Counted from the stretch's first letter, positions 24,679 to 33,721 are shown. The stretch is DNA of 64,000 nt from Nocardiopsis_C rhodophaea (GCF_039530945.1 NZ_BAAAPC010000008.1:1-64000); one strand, 5' to 3'. Made by a program: numbers and translations. Notes: a model not told the origin generated them from the letters alone.

Positions 24679-26289
24679 ATGGCGCGGGCACTTCACAGGC
24701 GGCGAGCGCTGGGGGCCGTCGCGCTGCTGGCCGCGGGCAGCGTTCTGCTCGGCGGATGCAGCATCATCGGCGATGTCTCCTCCTGGTTCGGGGGCGGCTC
24801 CGGGCCGCCGAAGGTCGAGGAGAACTTTCCCTACACCAAGGAAGGGCGCATCTTCCAGGACACGGGGCAGGACGCGCGGATGCGCTTCTCGATCACCGGC
24901 TTGGAGCGCACGCCCGACTACACGGTCATGTACTACGAGGTGGAGTACATCGACGACATTCGGGGCGGCAACCGCAACCTCGCCATGCCCAACACCCTCG
25001 TCGACCCGATCACCGGCCGGGTGTACCGCGAGTACCTGGATGAGGAGGGCCTGAAATACGGCTCGGTCAGCCCCGGCCCCAAGGGCCTGTATCCCGTGTT
25101 CGACGGGGTCGCAAACTCCTACCGGCGCTACTTTCCGCCCATCCCCGAGGAGGTCAAGCAGGTGACCTTCGTCGGTAGCGGCCTGGGGGCGATGACCGGG
25201 ATCCCGATCCAGGACGTGGACCAGGAGCGGCCCGACCCGGAGAACCCCAACGGTCAGGACCACCTCTCCCCCTCCAACCCGCCGCCGTCCGGAGAGAAGC
25301 TCACCTTCGAGAACCGGCGGCCGGACGACGATGCCGTCGCCGACCAGGGCGCGGTGGAGAGCTTCGTCGACTCCGAGATCGCCTCGACCACGCGCGATGG
25401 CGACAAGGAGACCATCGCGCTCCACTCCGACGTCATGTTCGAGTTCGACAAGTCAAATCTCACCGACGAGGCCGAGGAGGTCGTGCGCCAGGCCGCCGCC
25501 TCTCTGGCCAACAACGTCGACCCCGACGACCGGGAGATCACCGTCATCGGTCACACCGACGGCATCGGCAGCCACGACTACAACGACAAGCTCTCCCTGC
25601 GGCGCGCCGAGACCGTGCGCGAGCTGCTGCGGGAGGAGATCGGAGGCGGGGACACCTTTACCTACGCGGTGGAGGGGCGCGGCAAGAGGGAGCCGATCGC
25701 GCGCGAAGGCGGGCCCGACGACGAGCAGGCGCGGGCGCGCAACCGCCGGGTGGAGTTCTCCTACAAGGTCGACGTGTCCGCCGACCCCGCGGAGGACGAG
25801 AACGATGACGGCGGCCTGGGCGTCGCGGAGCGCAGCGTCGGCTGGCCCGCGCCGTTCACCGACGACAACGGCTCGGTCGCCGCGACCGCGGAGAAGGACG
25901 GGGTGAAGCTGGACGTCTACCCGCTGCGCCGGGACGGCGCCTACCTGATCGGGACGGTGGAGCTGACCAACACCACGCGCGAGCCGGTCTCGCCGGATAT
26001 GGGCGGGGCGGACGCGCTGCAGGCGGGGGGCCCGGAGAAGTTCAGCAAGGGGACCCTGGGCGGGTTCCAGCTGGTGGACCCCGAGGCCAAGTTGGTGCGC
26101 TACGTCGCGCAGATGGACTTCGGCGACGACAAGTACAGCGGGTTCGCCGAGGACGTGCACGAGCTGCAGCCGGGCAAGCCCTATGAGCTCGTCGCGGTGT
26201 TCCCGGCTCCGCCGGAGGGCGTCGCGGAGCTGACCCTGCGGGCCGGCCCCTTCGGGGAGCTCCCGGAGATCCCGATCGAGCAGCGGTAG
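24679..26289 (+). CDS. OmpA-domain lipoprotein
   Basis: The 536-residue protein has a lipobox LLGGC (Cys27). An N-terminal domain of unknown type (about 45-200) precedes an OmpA/MotB peptidoglycan-binding domain (about 245-370; VMFEFDKSNL, VIGHTDGIGSHDYND, LSLRRAETV, RNRRVEF). A C-terminal domain with a beta-sandwich feel (about 390-536) completes it. OmpA domains bind diaminopimelate in the wall, so the protein could link membrane and peptidoglycan. The domain is not usual in a lipoprotein of a single-membrane bacterium. The neighbouring ArsR operators lie about 200 bp upstream. Confidence 0.85.
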   Translation: MARALHRRRALGAVALLAAGSVLLGGCSIIGDVSSWFGGGSGPPKVEENFPYTKEGRIFQDTGQDARMRFSITGLERTPDYTVMYYEVEYIDDIRGGNRNLAMPNTLVDPITGRVYREYLDEEGLKYGSVSPGPKGLYPVFDGVANSYRRYFPPIPEEVKQVTFVGSGLGAMTGIPIQDVDQERPDPENPNGQDHLSPSNPPPSGEKLTFENRRPDDDAVADQGAVESFVDSEIASTTRDGDKETIALHSDVMFEFDKSNLTDEAEEVVRQAAASLANNVDPDDREITVIGHTDGIGSHDYNDKLSLRRAETVRELLREEIGGGDTFTYAVEGRGKREPIAREGGPDDEQARARNRRVEFSYKVDVSADPAEDENDDGGLGVAERSVGWPAPFTDDNGSVAATAEKDGVKLDVYPLRRDGAYLIGTVELTNTTREPVSPDMGGADALQAGGPEKFSKGTLGGFQLVDPEAKLVRYVAQMDFGDDKYSGFAEDVHELQPGKPYELVAVFPAPPEGVAELTLRAGPFGELPEIPIEQR

Positions 26290-26347
26290 CCCGGGGCGCG
26301 CCCCCGTTCATCCCTCCGCGTTCTGTCGCGCCCGGTACGTCACACGG

Positions 26348-26393
26348 AACGGGTTCTCCGCTCGGGACGCCGCGTCGGAGCGGGGAACCCGTT
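26348..26393. terminator. Bidirectional terminator
   Basis: AACGGGTTCTCCGCTC pairs with GAGCGGGGAACCCGTT over 16 bp with one G-U wobble and a loop of about 14 nt, between two convergent genes. It can serve both strands. Confidence 0.8.
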
Positions 26394-26445
26394 GTTGGTT
26401 CGGCGGCCGGAGGCCGTTGGCGGCTTCGCCTGTCGTCCCGTTCTC

Positions 26446-27156
26446 TTACCGCCGCGCCTTCTCGGCGGCCGCGAGGACGACCCGCTCCAGGTCCTCCTTG
26501 GTGGCGTCGGAGAACATGGCGCTGGCCGACACGTGGAAGTCGCCGGGCAGGGAGAGATAGAGGTGCTTGGCGGAGCCCTCGGCGGTGGAGATGTACTTCA
26601 GCTCGCCGCCGAGCTCCACGGTCGTGTCGGTCCGGTAGGTCTCGGTGTCGACGGGCACGTCGACCTCCCAGTTCATCTCCTCCTGGCCGCCGGGCACCGG
26701 GATGATCTGGGCCCGATTGCTGGGGTCGGTGTCGACCGTGAAGGTGAGGATGATCGACGGGGTGCCCGCCGCGTCCGCCCCGTCCTCGACCCCGCCGGGA
26801 GCGCTGCCCGGGTCACCGGCCTCGCCCCCGGACCAGGAGCACGCCACCTCCTCGGCGCCGGACGCGCCCTCGACCTCCCCGACGGTCTCGTCGGCGGTGC
26901 TGCCCCGCGGCACCAGGTCCCCGACGAGCTCGGCGGCGCCGATGCCCTCGCAGGATTCGGGCAGGGAAAAGGCGGGCCCGGCCTGCTGGGCCGAGGCGCT
27001 TGGGGACGGCGACGGCGAGGCCTCCGCGCCCAGCCCCTCCCACAGGTTGCCGTCAGTCGGGATGACGTCGCAGCCGACGAGGACGGCGCCGCCCACGACG
27101 ACCGCGCCGAGAGCCACGACAGAGCAGGACACGGGGGAGGAGGGAACGAGTCGCAT
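26446..27156 (-). CDS. Putative lipoprotein, DUF3558-like
   Basis: The 236-residue protein has a signal peptide with lipobox GAVLVGC (Cys29). A Ser/Pro-rich spacer precedes an extracytoplasmic domain containing CEGIGAAELVGDLVP and ACSW, a two-Cys pattern seen in DUF3558-type actinobacterial lipoproteins. The ATG at 27156 is chosen because the signal peptide starts there; the longer frame is non-coding. It is convergent with the OmpA-domain lipoprotein. Function unknown. Confidence 0.75.
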   Translation of the reverse strand: MRLVPSSPVSCSVVALGAVVVGGAVLVGCDVIPTDGNLWEGLGAEASPSPSPSASAQQAGPAFSLPESCEGIGAAELVGDLVPRGSTADETVGEVEGASGAEEVACSWSGGEAGDPGSAPGGVEDGADAAGTPSIILTFTVDTDPSNRAQIIPVPGGQEEMNWEVDVPVDTETYRTDTTVELGGELKYISTAEGSAKHLYLSLPGDFHVSASAMFSDATKEDLERVVLAAAEKARR

Positions 27157-27356
27157 GGAAAAGGCCTTCGGGGTCGGGGACACAGGGGCACAGAAACGGC
27201 CATGCGCCACGGGGGAAGCGCACCGGCGCGGACGACACACGGAACCGTAGCAAGAGGGGGGATTCCGGCGACGGGGATCGGTTCCGCACCGGTGCACCTG
27301 GCGCCGACGATGACGGGGCGGTCCAGGGGAGGCCCAGCCGCCGAGCACCGGTTGCC

Positions 27357-27818
27357 TCACCCGTGCGCCTCCTTGGTGCGCCGCTCGGTCGCCGCGCGCA
27401 GGGCGCCGAGATCCGTCCCGGCGTCCGTGAGGACGCGCACGGCGGTCCCCTCCTCGACGTACAGCGTCCCCAGCAGCACGTGTCCCGCGGTGATGGTCTT
27501 GTGCCCGAAGTGGATCGCGTAGCGGAGGGAGAGTTCCAGGGCCCTCTTCGCGTTCTCGGAGAAGGGAGTGTGCGCGATCGGCAGGACGCCGCCCCGGCGG
27601 CGCGGTGCGTTACCGGCGGCGGTCCGCCGTACCGCTTCGCGCAGCTCGTCGAGGGGCGGAGCGTGATCGCGGAGCGCCCGTCCCCCGGCGCCGCCGTCTT
27701 CGGCCATGAGGGCCAGGAGCAGATGCCCGGTACCGATGCTGCGGTGCTCCAGGTCCTGTGCCTCCGATTGGGCGCCCACCGTGACCCGGCGGGCTTCGTT
27801 GGTAAATCGCTCGAACAT
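27357..27818 (-). CDS. Stand-alone Clp N-terminal domain protein
   Basis: The protein is about 153 residues from the ATG at 27818 and consists of two Clp-N repeats: MFERFTNEARRVTVGAQSEA with GTGHLLLALM, then FSENAKRALELSLRYA with GHVLLGTL. No AAA+ module follows. Clp-N domains bind adaptors or substrates in ClpC/ClpA, so this may act as an adaptor, decoy or anti-adaptor. A GTG at 27848 would add ten residues, but the Clp-N alignment favours the ATG. Its promoter carries a tight operator-like palindrome. Confidence 0.83.
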   Translation of the reverse strand: MFERFTNEARRVTVGAQSEAQDLEHRSIGTGHLLLALMAEDGGAGGRALRDHAPPLDELREAVRRTAAGNAPRRRGGVLPIAHTPFSENAKRALELSLRYAIHFGHKTITAGHVLLGTLYVEEGTAVRVLTDAGTDLGALRAATERRTKEAHG

Positions 27819-27876
27819 GGTGCAGGCACCCCGCTTCGCGTTTGTCACAGCGGCAGTGGGTGGTTTTCCCCAGCCG

Positions 27877-27924
27877 TGTTGTCAATCTATGTTGACAACA
27901 TCAGGGTGTCAACCTTTATTGACG
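27877..27924 (-). promoter_or_regulatory. Promoter overlapped by two TGTCAA-N6-TTGACA-type dyads
   Basis: Dyad 1 (27877-27900) is TGTTGTCAA-N6-TTGACAACA, perfect over 9-bp arms. Dyad 2 (27907-27924) is TGTCAA-N6-TTGACG. On the minus strand TTGACA (27912-27907), 17 bp and TAGATT (27889-27884) form a near-consensus promoter for the Clp-N gene. Dyad 1 covers its -10 and dyad 2 its -35, the layout of tight repression. The cognate regulator is not identified. Confidence 0.78.
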
Positions 27925-28035
27925 GCGCTGGAGTGTCCGGGGGTGTGACGCGGGGTGCGGGCCCCGAAACGACGCAACCCCCGCCGCGCGGCAGGGGCGC
28001 GACAGGGGCGGTGAAGAAGGGGAAGGGCGGGCGGG

Positions 28036-28731
28036 TCACCCTTTCGCGGGTTTGCGCAGGTGGTGGATCCACGCCGGGGGGATATTGGGCAGTATCCGCT
28101 GGGACTCGACGCCGTAGCGGTTCACCCACTCCTCCACGACCCAGCTGGACCGGACCTGGCGTAGGTAGTCATGGCGCGACGCGACGATCGCCTTGATCTC
28201 CTTCGTGTAGAGGTAGCCGAAGAAGGACAGGTGGCCCCCGGGGCGCAGCACGGTCAGGTAGTAGTCGAAGATCTCCCGCACCTCCTCCGCCGTGAAGTTG
28301 GCGAAGGGGAGGCCGGAGACGATGACGTCGTACTCCCGGTCTGTTCCCAGGTCGGTGACGAGGGTCTGGTGGACCGTCGTCTGCTCGGCGACCCGGCCCA
28401 GGGTCGGGTCGGTGTCCAGCAGGCCCCGGAGATAGGTGGCGAACTCCGGGTTGGACTCCACGAGATCGAGGGTGTCGCCGGGCCGCATGGCGGCGGCGAT
28501 GGCACGGGACACAGGGCCGGTCCCCGAGCCCGCCTCCATGATGCGCAGCGAAGCCGTCGGGTCCTCGCGCTCGGCAACGAATCTGGTCAGATGGTTCGCG
28601 AGCACCGGCCCACTGGGGAAAACCGCACCGGTCGCCCGGAAAGTGCGGAATGCCTCTCGAAAAAACAGACCAGTGTCGCGCAGGCGGGCATCAAGGCTGA
28701 ACGGCTCGGAGAAGCTCTGGGTCGGTGCCAT
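28036..28731 (-). CDS. Phospholipid N-methyltransferase-like SAM methyltransferase
   Basis: The 231-residue protein has motif I MEAGSGTGPVSRAI, an acidic motif II in LDLVESNPEF and the motif VSGLPFANF. That combination resembles PmtA-type phospholipid N-methyltransferases and rRNA-dimethylase-like enzymes. PmtA converts phosphatidylethanolamine to methylated forms. There is no membrane segment. No companion lipid gene is adjacent, so the substrate is inference. Confidence 0.78.
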   Translation of the reverse strand: MAPTQSFSEPFSLDARLRDTGLFFREAFRTFRATGAVFPSGPVLANHLTRFVAEREDPTASLRIMEAGSGTGPVSRAIAAAMRPGDTLDLVESNPEFATYLRGLLDTDPTLGRVAEQTTVHQTLVTDLGTDREYDVIVSGLPFANFTAEEVREIFDYYLTVLRPGGHLSFFGYLYTKEIKAIVASRHDYLRQVRSSWVVEEWVNRYGVESQRILPNIPPAWIHHLRKPAKG

Positions 28732-28982
28732 GACCCTACGCTAGCGTCCTCTGTCTAAGCTCCCTGTTAATCGGGGGGCCGCCGAGGTGCGCAGCTATCA
28801 TGCAACGCCTTGATTATGCCTGTTCGTCCGTTTTTTGTATGGGTCTTGTGTTTTTCCACAAAGGCCCGCAACACAGGCCAGCAACAGGGGCCTTCAAAGC
28901 GTCGACTAACGCGATAATGGACTGACGCAATCACCCGTTGCCCCCTGTCTCATAGGGCAACCTGTCGGTAACATGGCGCCGT

Positions 28983-29795
28983 ATGAGCGGATCGCGCAGT
29001 CCCCGAACGGCACTCGTCACCGGCGCGTCAACCGGGATCGGCGAGGAGTACGCCCGCAAACTCGCCGAACGCGGATACGCACTCGTCCTCGTCGCCCGCC
29101 GGGCCGAGGCCATCGAGCGGCTCGCCGCCGATCTGAGTGAGCGCCACGGGGTCGACGCGCGGGTGCTCCCGGCCGACCTGACCGACGACGCCGACCTGGC
29201 CGCGGTGGAGGAGCGCCTCCGTGCCGATGGCACCGGCGACGACGCCCCGATCGACCTGCTGGTCAACAACGCGGGCCGCGGCGAGGGCGGGACGTTCGCC
29301 ACGATGGACCCCTCCGCCATCGACTCCATGGTCGACCTTAACGTCCGCGCGGTCCTCCGCCTGGCGCGCGCGGTGCTGCCGGCCCAAATCGCCCGCCGCG
29401 AGGCGGGCGAGCACGGCGCGCCGCTCGGCGTGATCAACGTGGCGTCGATCGCCGGCGAGCTGACGGTCAACCCGCACGGATCGGTCTACGGTGGCAGCAA
29501 GAAGTTCGTCACGCTGTGGAGCGAGAGCGTCGCCCTGGAGGTCGCCAAGCACGGCGTGCATGTGACGGCCGTGCTGCCCGGCTACGTGCGCACGGATATG
29601 ACCCGCGCGGTACAAGAGAAGGGGTTGCCCGACATCGCGTGGGTCCCCAAGGAGCGCATCGTCCGCGACTCCCTGCGCGCCTGGGCCAGCGGGCGCACGA
29701 AGGTCGTCCCCGGCGCCCAGTACAAGGCCGCCGACAATCTGCTCCGCGTCGTGCCGCGCAGCGTGTTCAAGTCGCTGGCCCGCAGGTTCGGCTGA
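28983..29795 (+). CDS. Short-chain dehydrogenase/reductase
   Basis: The 270-residue SDR has the cofactor motif GASTGIGE (about 14-21), NNAG, the catalytic Ser in NVASIAGE and YGGSK. The motif VARRAEA after beta-2 suggests an NADP preference. TAACAT at 28969-28974 sits about 8 bp before the ATG and no ribosome site exists, so a leaderless mRNA is possible. Members like this are often annotated DltE-like oxidoreductases; the substrate is unknown. Confidence 0.83.
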   Translation: MSGSRSPRTALVTGASTGIGEEYARKLAERGYALVLVARRAEAIERLAADLSERHGVDARVLPADLTDDADLAAVEERLRADGTGDDAPIDLLVNNAGRGEGGTFATMDPSAIDSMVDLNVRAVLRLARAVLPAQIARREAGEHGAPLGVINVASIAGELTVNPHGSVYGGSKKFVTLWSESVALEVAKHGVHVTAVLPGYVRTDMTRAVQEKGLPDIAWVPKERIVRDSLRAWASGRTKVVPGAQYKAADNLLRVVPRSVFKSLARRFG

Positions 29796-29929
29796 CGGGG
29801 ATTAAGAGATAAGGTTCGCCTCCGCGTCCCCTGGCTTCGCTTCTCCGCCGCCGATCCGCCGGGTCGGGTCACCAAGCGGGCCGCGATGCGCCTACCCTGG
29901 GAGAGCACGTCGTCTAGCGAAGAGTGATC

Positions 29930-30193
29930 ATGAAGACCTTCGAAGAGCTGTTCGCCGAGCTGTCCGAGAAGGCCGAGACCCGACCCGAGGGGTCGGGCAC
30001 GGTGGCCCAACTCGACGCCGGCGTGCACGCCATCGGCAAGAAGGTCGTCGAGGAGGCCGCGGAGGTCTGGATGGCCGCCGAGTACGAGTCCGACGAGGCC
30101 GCCGCCGAAGAGATCTCGCAACTCCTCTACCACCTCCAGGTCCTGATGCTGGCCCGCGGCCTGCGCCTGGAGGACGTCTACAAGCATCTGTAG
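29930..30193 (+). CDS. hisE: Phosphoribosyl-ATP pyrophosphatase
   Basis: It catalyses the second step of histidine synthesis, hydrolysing phosphoribosyl-ATP to phosphoribosyl-AMP. The 87-residue MazG-fold protein has the Glu-rich metal helix KKVVEEAAEVWMA and EEISQLLYHLQVLM, all alpha. I chose the ATG at 29930 (GAAGAG upstream) over the GTG two codons earlier. hisG follows after 97 bp, the usual actinobacterial hisE-hisG pair. Confidence 0.93.
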   Translation: MKTFEELFAELSEKAETRPEGSGTVAQLDAGVHAIGKKVVEEAAEVWMAAEYESDEAAAEEISQLLYHLQVLMLARGLRLEDVYKHL

Positions 30194-30233
30194 GTCGATC
30201 CTGGACCTGCGACACCTCGCCCCGGGATCGACC
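30193..30233 (+). other. Hairpin between hisE and hisG
   Basis: GGTCGATCC at 30193-30201 pairs with GGATCGACC at 30225-30233 over 9 bp, with a 23-nt loop. It starts at the hisE stop codon. It may modulate read-through or mRNA stability between the two genes. Confidence 0.5.
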
Positions 30234-30290
30234 GCGCAGTCGACGTCCACACCGACATGCTTGAGCCGATGAGTAGGGGAAGCACCTCCA

Positions 30291-31145
30291 ATGACGGACT
30301 ACCTCCGTATCGCCGTGCCCAATAAGGGCCAGCTCTCCGAGCCCGCCAGCGCCATGCTCCGCGAGGCCGGATACCGCCAGCGCAAGGACTCGCGCGACCT
30401 CGTCCTGGTCGACCCCGACAACGAGACCGAGTTCTTCTTCCTCCGCCCCAAGGACATCGCCGTCTACGTCGGCGAGGGGATCCTGCAGGCCGGTATTACC
30501 GGGCGTGACATGACGCTCGACTCCCAGGCACCCGTCGACGAGGTCCTGCCGCTGGGCTTCGGCGGGTCCACGTTCCGCTTCGCAGCGCGCGACGGCGCGT
30601 CCATGAAGCTGGAGGACCTGCACGGCAAGCGGATCGCGACGTCGTTCGACGGTCTGCTCCGCTCCTACCTGGCCGAACGCGAGATCGATGCCCGGGTCAT
30701 CCACCTCGACGGTGCCGTGGAGAGCTCCATCCAGCTGGGCGTGGCTGATGCCGTGGCCGACGTCGTGTCCACCGGAACGACGCTCCGCCAGGCCGGGCTG
30801 GAGATTTTCGGCGACCCGATCCTGCAGTCCGAGGCCGTCCTGATCCGGCAGCGCGACGCCGACGACGACCCCAAGATCGAGCAGCTGCTGCGCCGCCTGC
30901 GGGGGGTCCTCGTCGCCCGCGACTACGTGATGATGGACTACGACGTGCACGCCGAGCGTCTGGACGACGCCGTCGCGCTCACCCCCGGGATGGAGGGGCC
31001 GACTGTCTCGCCGCTGCACCGCGAGGGCTGGGTCGCGGTGCGCGCCATGGTCCCGCGTCGTGACGCCCAGCGGATTATGGACGACCTGTGGGGAATCGGC
31101 GCCCGCGCCATCCTCGTCACCGACATCTACGCCTGCCGCCTGTAG
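30291..31145 (+). CDS. hisG: ATP phosphoribosyltransferase, long form
   Basis: It catalyses the first and committed step of histidine synthesis, joining ATP and PRPP. The 284-residue protein has the catalytic domain (RIAVPNKGQLSEPA; DAVADVVSTGTTL, the PRPP loop) and a C-terminal ACT-like regulatory domain of about 75 residues that binds histidine. It is therefore the homohexameric HisG-L form without HisZ. It follows hisE in the same direction. Confidence 0.95.
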   Translation: MTDYLRIAVPNKGQLSEPASAMLREAGYRQRKDSRDLVLVDPDNETEFFFLRPKDIAVYVGEGILQAGITGRDMTLDSQAPVDEVLPLGFGGSTFRFAARDGASMKLEDLHGKRIATSFDGLLRSYLAEREIDARVIHLDGAVESSIQLGVADAVADVVSTGTTLRQAGLEIFGDPILQSEAVLIRQRDADDDPKIEQLLRRLRGVLVARDYVMMDYDVHAERLDDAVALTPGMEGPTVSPLHREGWVAVRAMVPRRDAQRIMDDLWGIGARAILVTDIYACRL

Positions 31146-31220
31146 CGTCCCGCACATCACCGAACCGCCCTCGACGCCCGGCCCCACACGCCGCGGGGCC
31201 GCCCTGTTGGAGCCGCCCCG

Positions 31221-31940
31221 ATGTCCACCCACGGCCTGCGACCCGACCCCGAGCCCGAGGTCATCGCGCGCGCCATGGGGGAGACCGGCGGCGACCTGGT
31301 GCTGCGTCGGGTCGGGGCCGAATTCGAAATCTTCAGCAACGGCGTCGCGCTCATGGACACCCGGGACGGCGCGTCCGAGCGGCGGATGGTGCGGGCCGCC
31401 TTGGACGCGCTGCCCGGCGAGCCCGCCGCGGCACGCGTGCTGATCGGCGGCCTCGGCATGGGGTTCTCCGCGCGCGAGGCCCTGGACGATCCCCGCGTCG
31501 GCCACGTCCGGGTCATCGAACTGGAGCCGCTGGTCATCGCGTGGCACAGTGGCCCGCTCGCCGAGGTCGCGGGGGACCTGCCGGCCGATCCGCGGTGTGA
31601 GCTGACCCGCGCGGACATCGTCACCTGGCTGCGGGACGCCGCCGACCGGGCGTCGGCCGGCGGCGCGCGAACCGGCTACGACGTCATCTGTCTGGACACC
31701 GACAACGGCCCGGACTGGACTGTCGTGGAGGGCAACGGGCAGCTGTACGAGCCCGCCGCACTCGGCTGGCTGGAGCGCCTGCTGCTCCCCGGCGGCGTGG
31801 TCGCCTTCTGGAGCGCGATGCGGGCGCCCGCTTTCGCGGCGTTGCTGGAACAACGTTTCGGCGGCATCGAGACGATCGAGGTCCCGGCGCGTCGGGGCGA
31901 ACCTGATGTCGTCTACCTCGCGCGACGATCGGCCGCCTGA
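31221..31940 (+). CDS. Spermidine-synthase-like methyltransferase-fold protein
   Basis: The 239-residue protein has a Rossmann-like core with VLIGGLGMGFSAREAL as the nucleotide-binding turn, an acidic strand end in VIELEPLVI and VICLDTDNGPDW. This is the SpeE-like pattern. The N-terminal beta-domain of true spermidine synthases appears reduced. It follows hisG by 76 bp and may be cotranscribed. Actinobacterial SpeE-like proteins are mostly uncharacterised, so polyamine synthesis is not claimed. Confidence 0.72.
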   Translation: MSTHGLRPDPEPEVIARAMGETGGDLVLRRVGAEFEIFSNGVALMDTRDGASERRMVRAALDALPGEPAAARVLIGGLGMGFSAREALDDPRVGHVRVIELEPLVIAWHSGPLAEVAGDLPADPRCELTRADIVTWLRDAADRASAGGARTGYDVICLDTDNGPDWTVVEGNGQLYEPAALGWLERLLLPGGVVAFWSAMRAPAFAALLEQRFGGIETIEVPARRGEPDVVYLARRSAA

Positions 31941-32151
31941 TTCGGGCTCCCTATTGCCAGAGCGCTCTTGTCGGAGCGTGACTGCCGGAACCACCGCGGC
32001 CGGAACGCGACCGGCGGCGCGGCCTGCCCCCGTTCTCGCTTCTGCGTCTGCCAAGCGCATGTTTGATAATGCGCAGAACGGGCGGGTACCTCCCACTGGG
32101 AAAACGTCAATCGGAGGGGTCCCCGACGGGACCTACAGGGATGAGGCCCAG

Positions 32152-32985
32152 ATGGATGCGGAGCAGGCGGGCACAGAGCGCACCGACGTGGAGCGCGCGA
32201 ATACCGAGCACAACGGTCGTCGCTACGTCGGCAAGGCGGCCGTGCTCACAGGCGCGGCCTCGGGAATCGGCCGGGCGACGGCGTTGCGGCTGTCGGCTGA
32301 GGGGGCAGGGCTGCTCGTCGTCGATCGCGACGAAGACGGGCTGGAGGAGACCGTGCGGCTGGCCGAGAAGAGCAACGGGCCACAGGGGCCGCGTCTGGTC
32401 CCGGTGGTCGCGGACGTGGGCGATGAGCGGGAGGCGAGAGCGGCGGTGGCCACGGCCGCCGAGCGGTTCGGCCGGATCGATCTGCTGGTCAACGTCGCCG
32501 GGATGCTCAGCGTGACGCCGCTGGCCCAGCTCGGCGTCGACGAGTGGCGCCGTCTGCTCGACGTCAACGCCCTCGGCACGATGCTGTTCTGCCGGGAAGC
32601 CCTGCCGCACCTCATCGAAAGCAGGGGAGTAGTGATCAACACCGCGTCGACCTCGGCGACCCACGCCCACCCCCTGATGACCGCCTACGCGGCCTCGAAG
32701 GGAGCGGTGCTCGCGTTCACCCTGAGCCTGGCCGCCGAGGTGGCGCCGCACGGCGTGCGGGCTGTCGCGATCTCCCCCGGCGGCGTGATGACGCCGATGA
32801 CGCGGTCGACGCTGTTCCCCGAGGGGTCTGAGCCTGTCTCCTCCTACTACCGCCGGATCGTTCCGCAGACGGGGACGCTCGGGGCGCCGGAACAGATCGC
32901 CGGGACCGTCGCCTTCGCGGGATCCGCGGACGCCGGCTTCATGACCGGCGTCGAACTGCGTGTCGACGGCGGATCGCACAATTAA
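32152..32985 (+). CDS. Short-chain dehydrogenase/reductase
   Basis: The 277-residue SDR has a roughly 25-residue polar N-terminal extension, then TGAASGIGRA, a strand ending LLVVDRDEDG (an acidic end that suggests NAD preference), NVAGM in place of NNAG, the catalytic Ser region INTASTSA and YAASK. The ATG at 32152 has GAGG 5-6 bp upstream; the frame extends further up, but I see no better start. Substrate unknown. Confidence 0.82.
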   Translation: MDAEQAGTERTDVERANTEHNGRRYVGKAAVLTGAASGIGRATALRLSAEGAGLLVVDRDEDGLEETVRLAEKSNGPQGPRLVPVVADVGDEREARAAVATAAERFGRIDLLVNVAGMLSVTPLAQLGVDEWRRLLDVNALGTMLFCREALPHLIESRGVVINTASTSATHAHPLMTAYAASKGAVLAFTLSLAAEVAPHGVRAVAISPGGVMTPMTRSTLFPEGSEPVSSYYRRIVPQTGTLGAPEQIAGTVAFAGSADAGFMTGVELRVDGGSHN

Positions 32986-33088
32986 GCGGCTCTTCGCCCG
33001 AACGGGAAAACCGAGGCAATAGGACCGAGGCAACAGGGCCGAGGCAGCAGGGCCGAGGCGGTCGCGCCCGTCACCGTGGACCACACGC

Positions 33089-33120
33089 GGGGACCGCCCC
33101 CTATGCGGGGTGCGGTCCCC
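33089..33120. terminator. Hairpin between convergent SDR and thioredoxin genes
   Basis: GGGGACCGC at 33089-33097 pairs with GCGGTCCCC at 33112-33120, with CCCC/GGGG extending the stem inwards. It lies between two convergent genes and can terminate both. Just upstream, three GAGGCAACAGGGCC-like 14-bp repeats occupy about 33011-33060. Confidence 0.65.
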
Positions 33121-33159
33121 TCCATGGCCCCGCACCGTGCGGCGGAGGCCCGGCGCCGG

Positions 33160-33543
33160 TCACTCGGCGGAGGCGCGGCCGTCGGCCTGCTGCTTCTCGA
33201 TCTCCTTGCGGACCTCGTCCATGTCGAGTTCGCGGCACTGCTTGATGAGGTCGTCCAAAGCGTCCTTGGGAAGTGCACCGGGCTGGTTGAAGATCACGGT
33301 CTTGTCCCGCACGACCATCAGCGTGGGGATCGACTGGATGTCGAAGCCGGCGGCCAGTTCCTGCTGGGACTCGGTGTCCACCTTGGCGAAGAGCAGGTCG
33401 GGGTTCTCCTCGGACGCCTGGTCGAAGATCGGGGCAAAGGTCTTGCACGGGCCGCACCACGAGGCCCAGAAGTCGATCAGGACGAACTCGTTATCCGTCA
33501 GGGTCTCGTTGAAGTTGTCCTTGGTGAGCTCGATGGTGGCCAC
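33160..33543 (-). CDS. trxA: Thioredoxin
   Basis: The 127-residue thioredoxin carries the redox motif WCGPC (29-33) and the cis-Pro motif SIPTL. It starts at GTG (33543) with AGGAG 5-6 bp upstream. A C-terminal charged helix (about 105-127, rich in Glu/Lys/Arg) extends past the usual thioredoxin length. No thioredoxin reductase is adjacent. Confidence 0.93.
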   Translation of the reverse strand: MATIELTKDNFNETLTDNEFVLIDFWASWCGPCKTFAPIFDQASEENPDLLFAKVDTESQQELAAGFDIQSIPTLMVVRDKTVIFNQPGALPKDALDDLIKQCRELDMDEVRKEIEKQQADGRASAE

Positions 33544-33721
33544 GAAGTCTCCTGAGTCGTTGATGCTGTGTCTATCGGTTGGTCCCTCGTAGAGCGGTCG
33601 TGCCCACTGATTTGTTCCGCATGCGTGCCGCGGATGTGCGGACCTGGGAATCGTCACGCTCGGTTTTCCCTACAAAACACCTGGTGAATACCGAGTTGGG
33701 AGGAAAAGCCCATCGTGGCTA

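Noticed and set aside
29928..32096. 722-residue minus-strand open frame
   Set aside because: It runs antisense across hisE, hisG and the spermidine-synthase-like gene, all strongly supported. Its product is His/Arg/Gly/Asp-rich with no domain pattern; it is a high-GC shadow.
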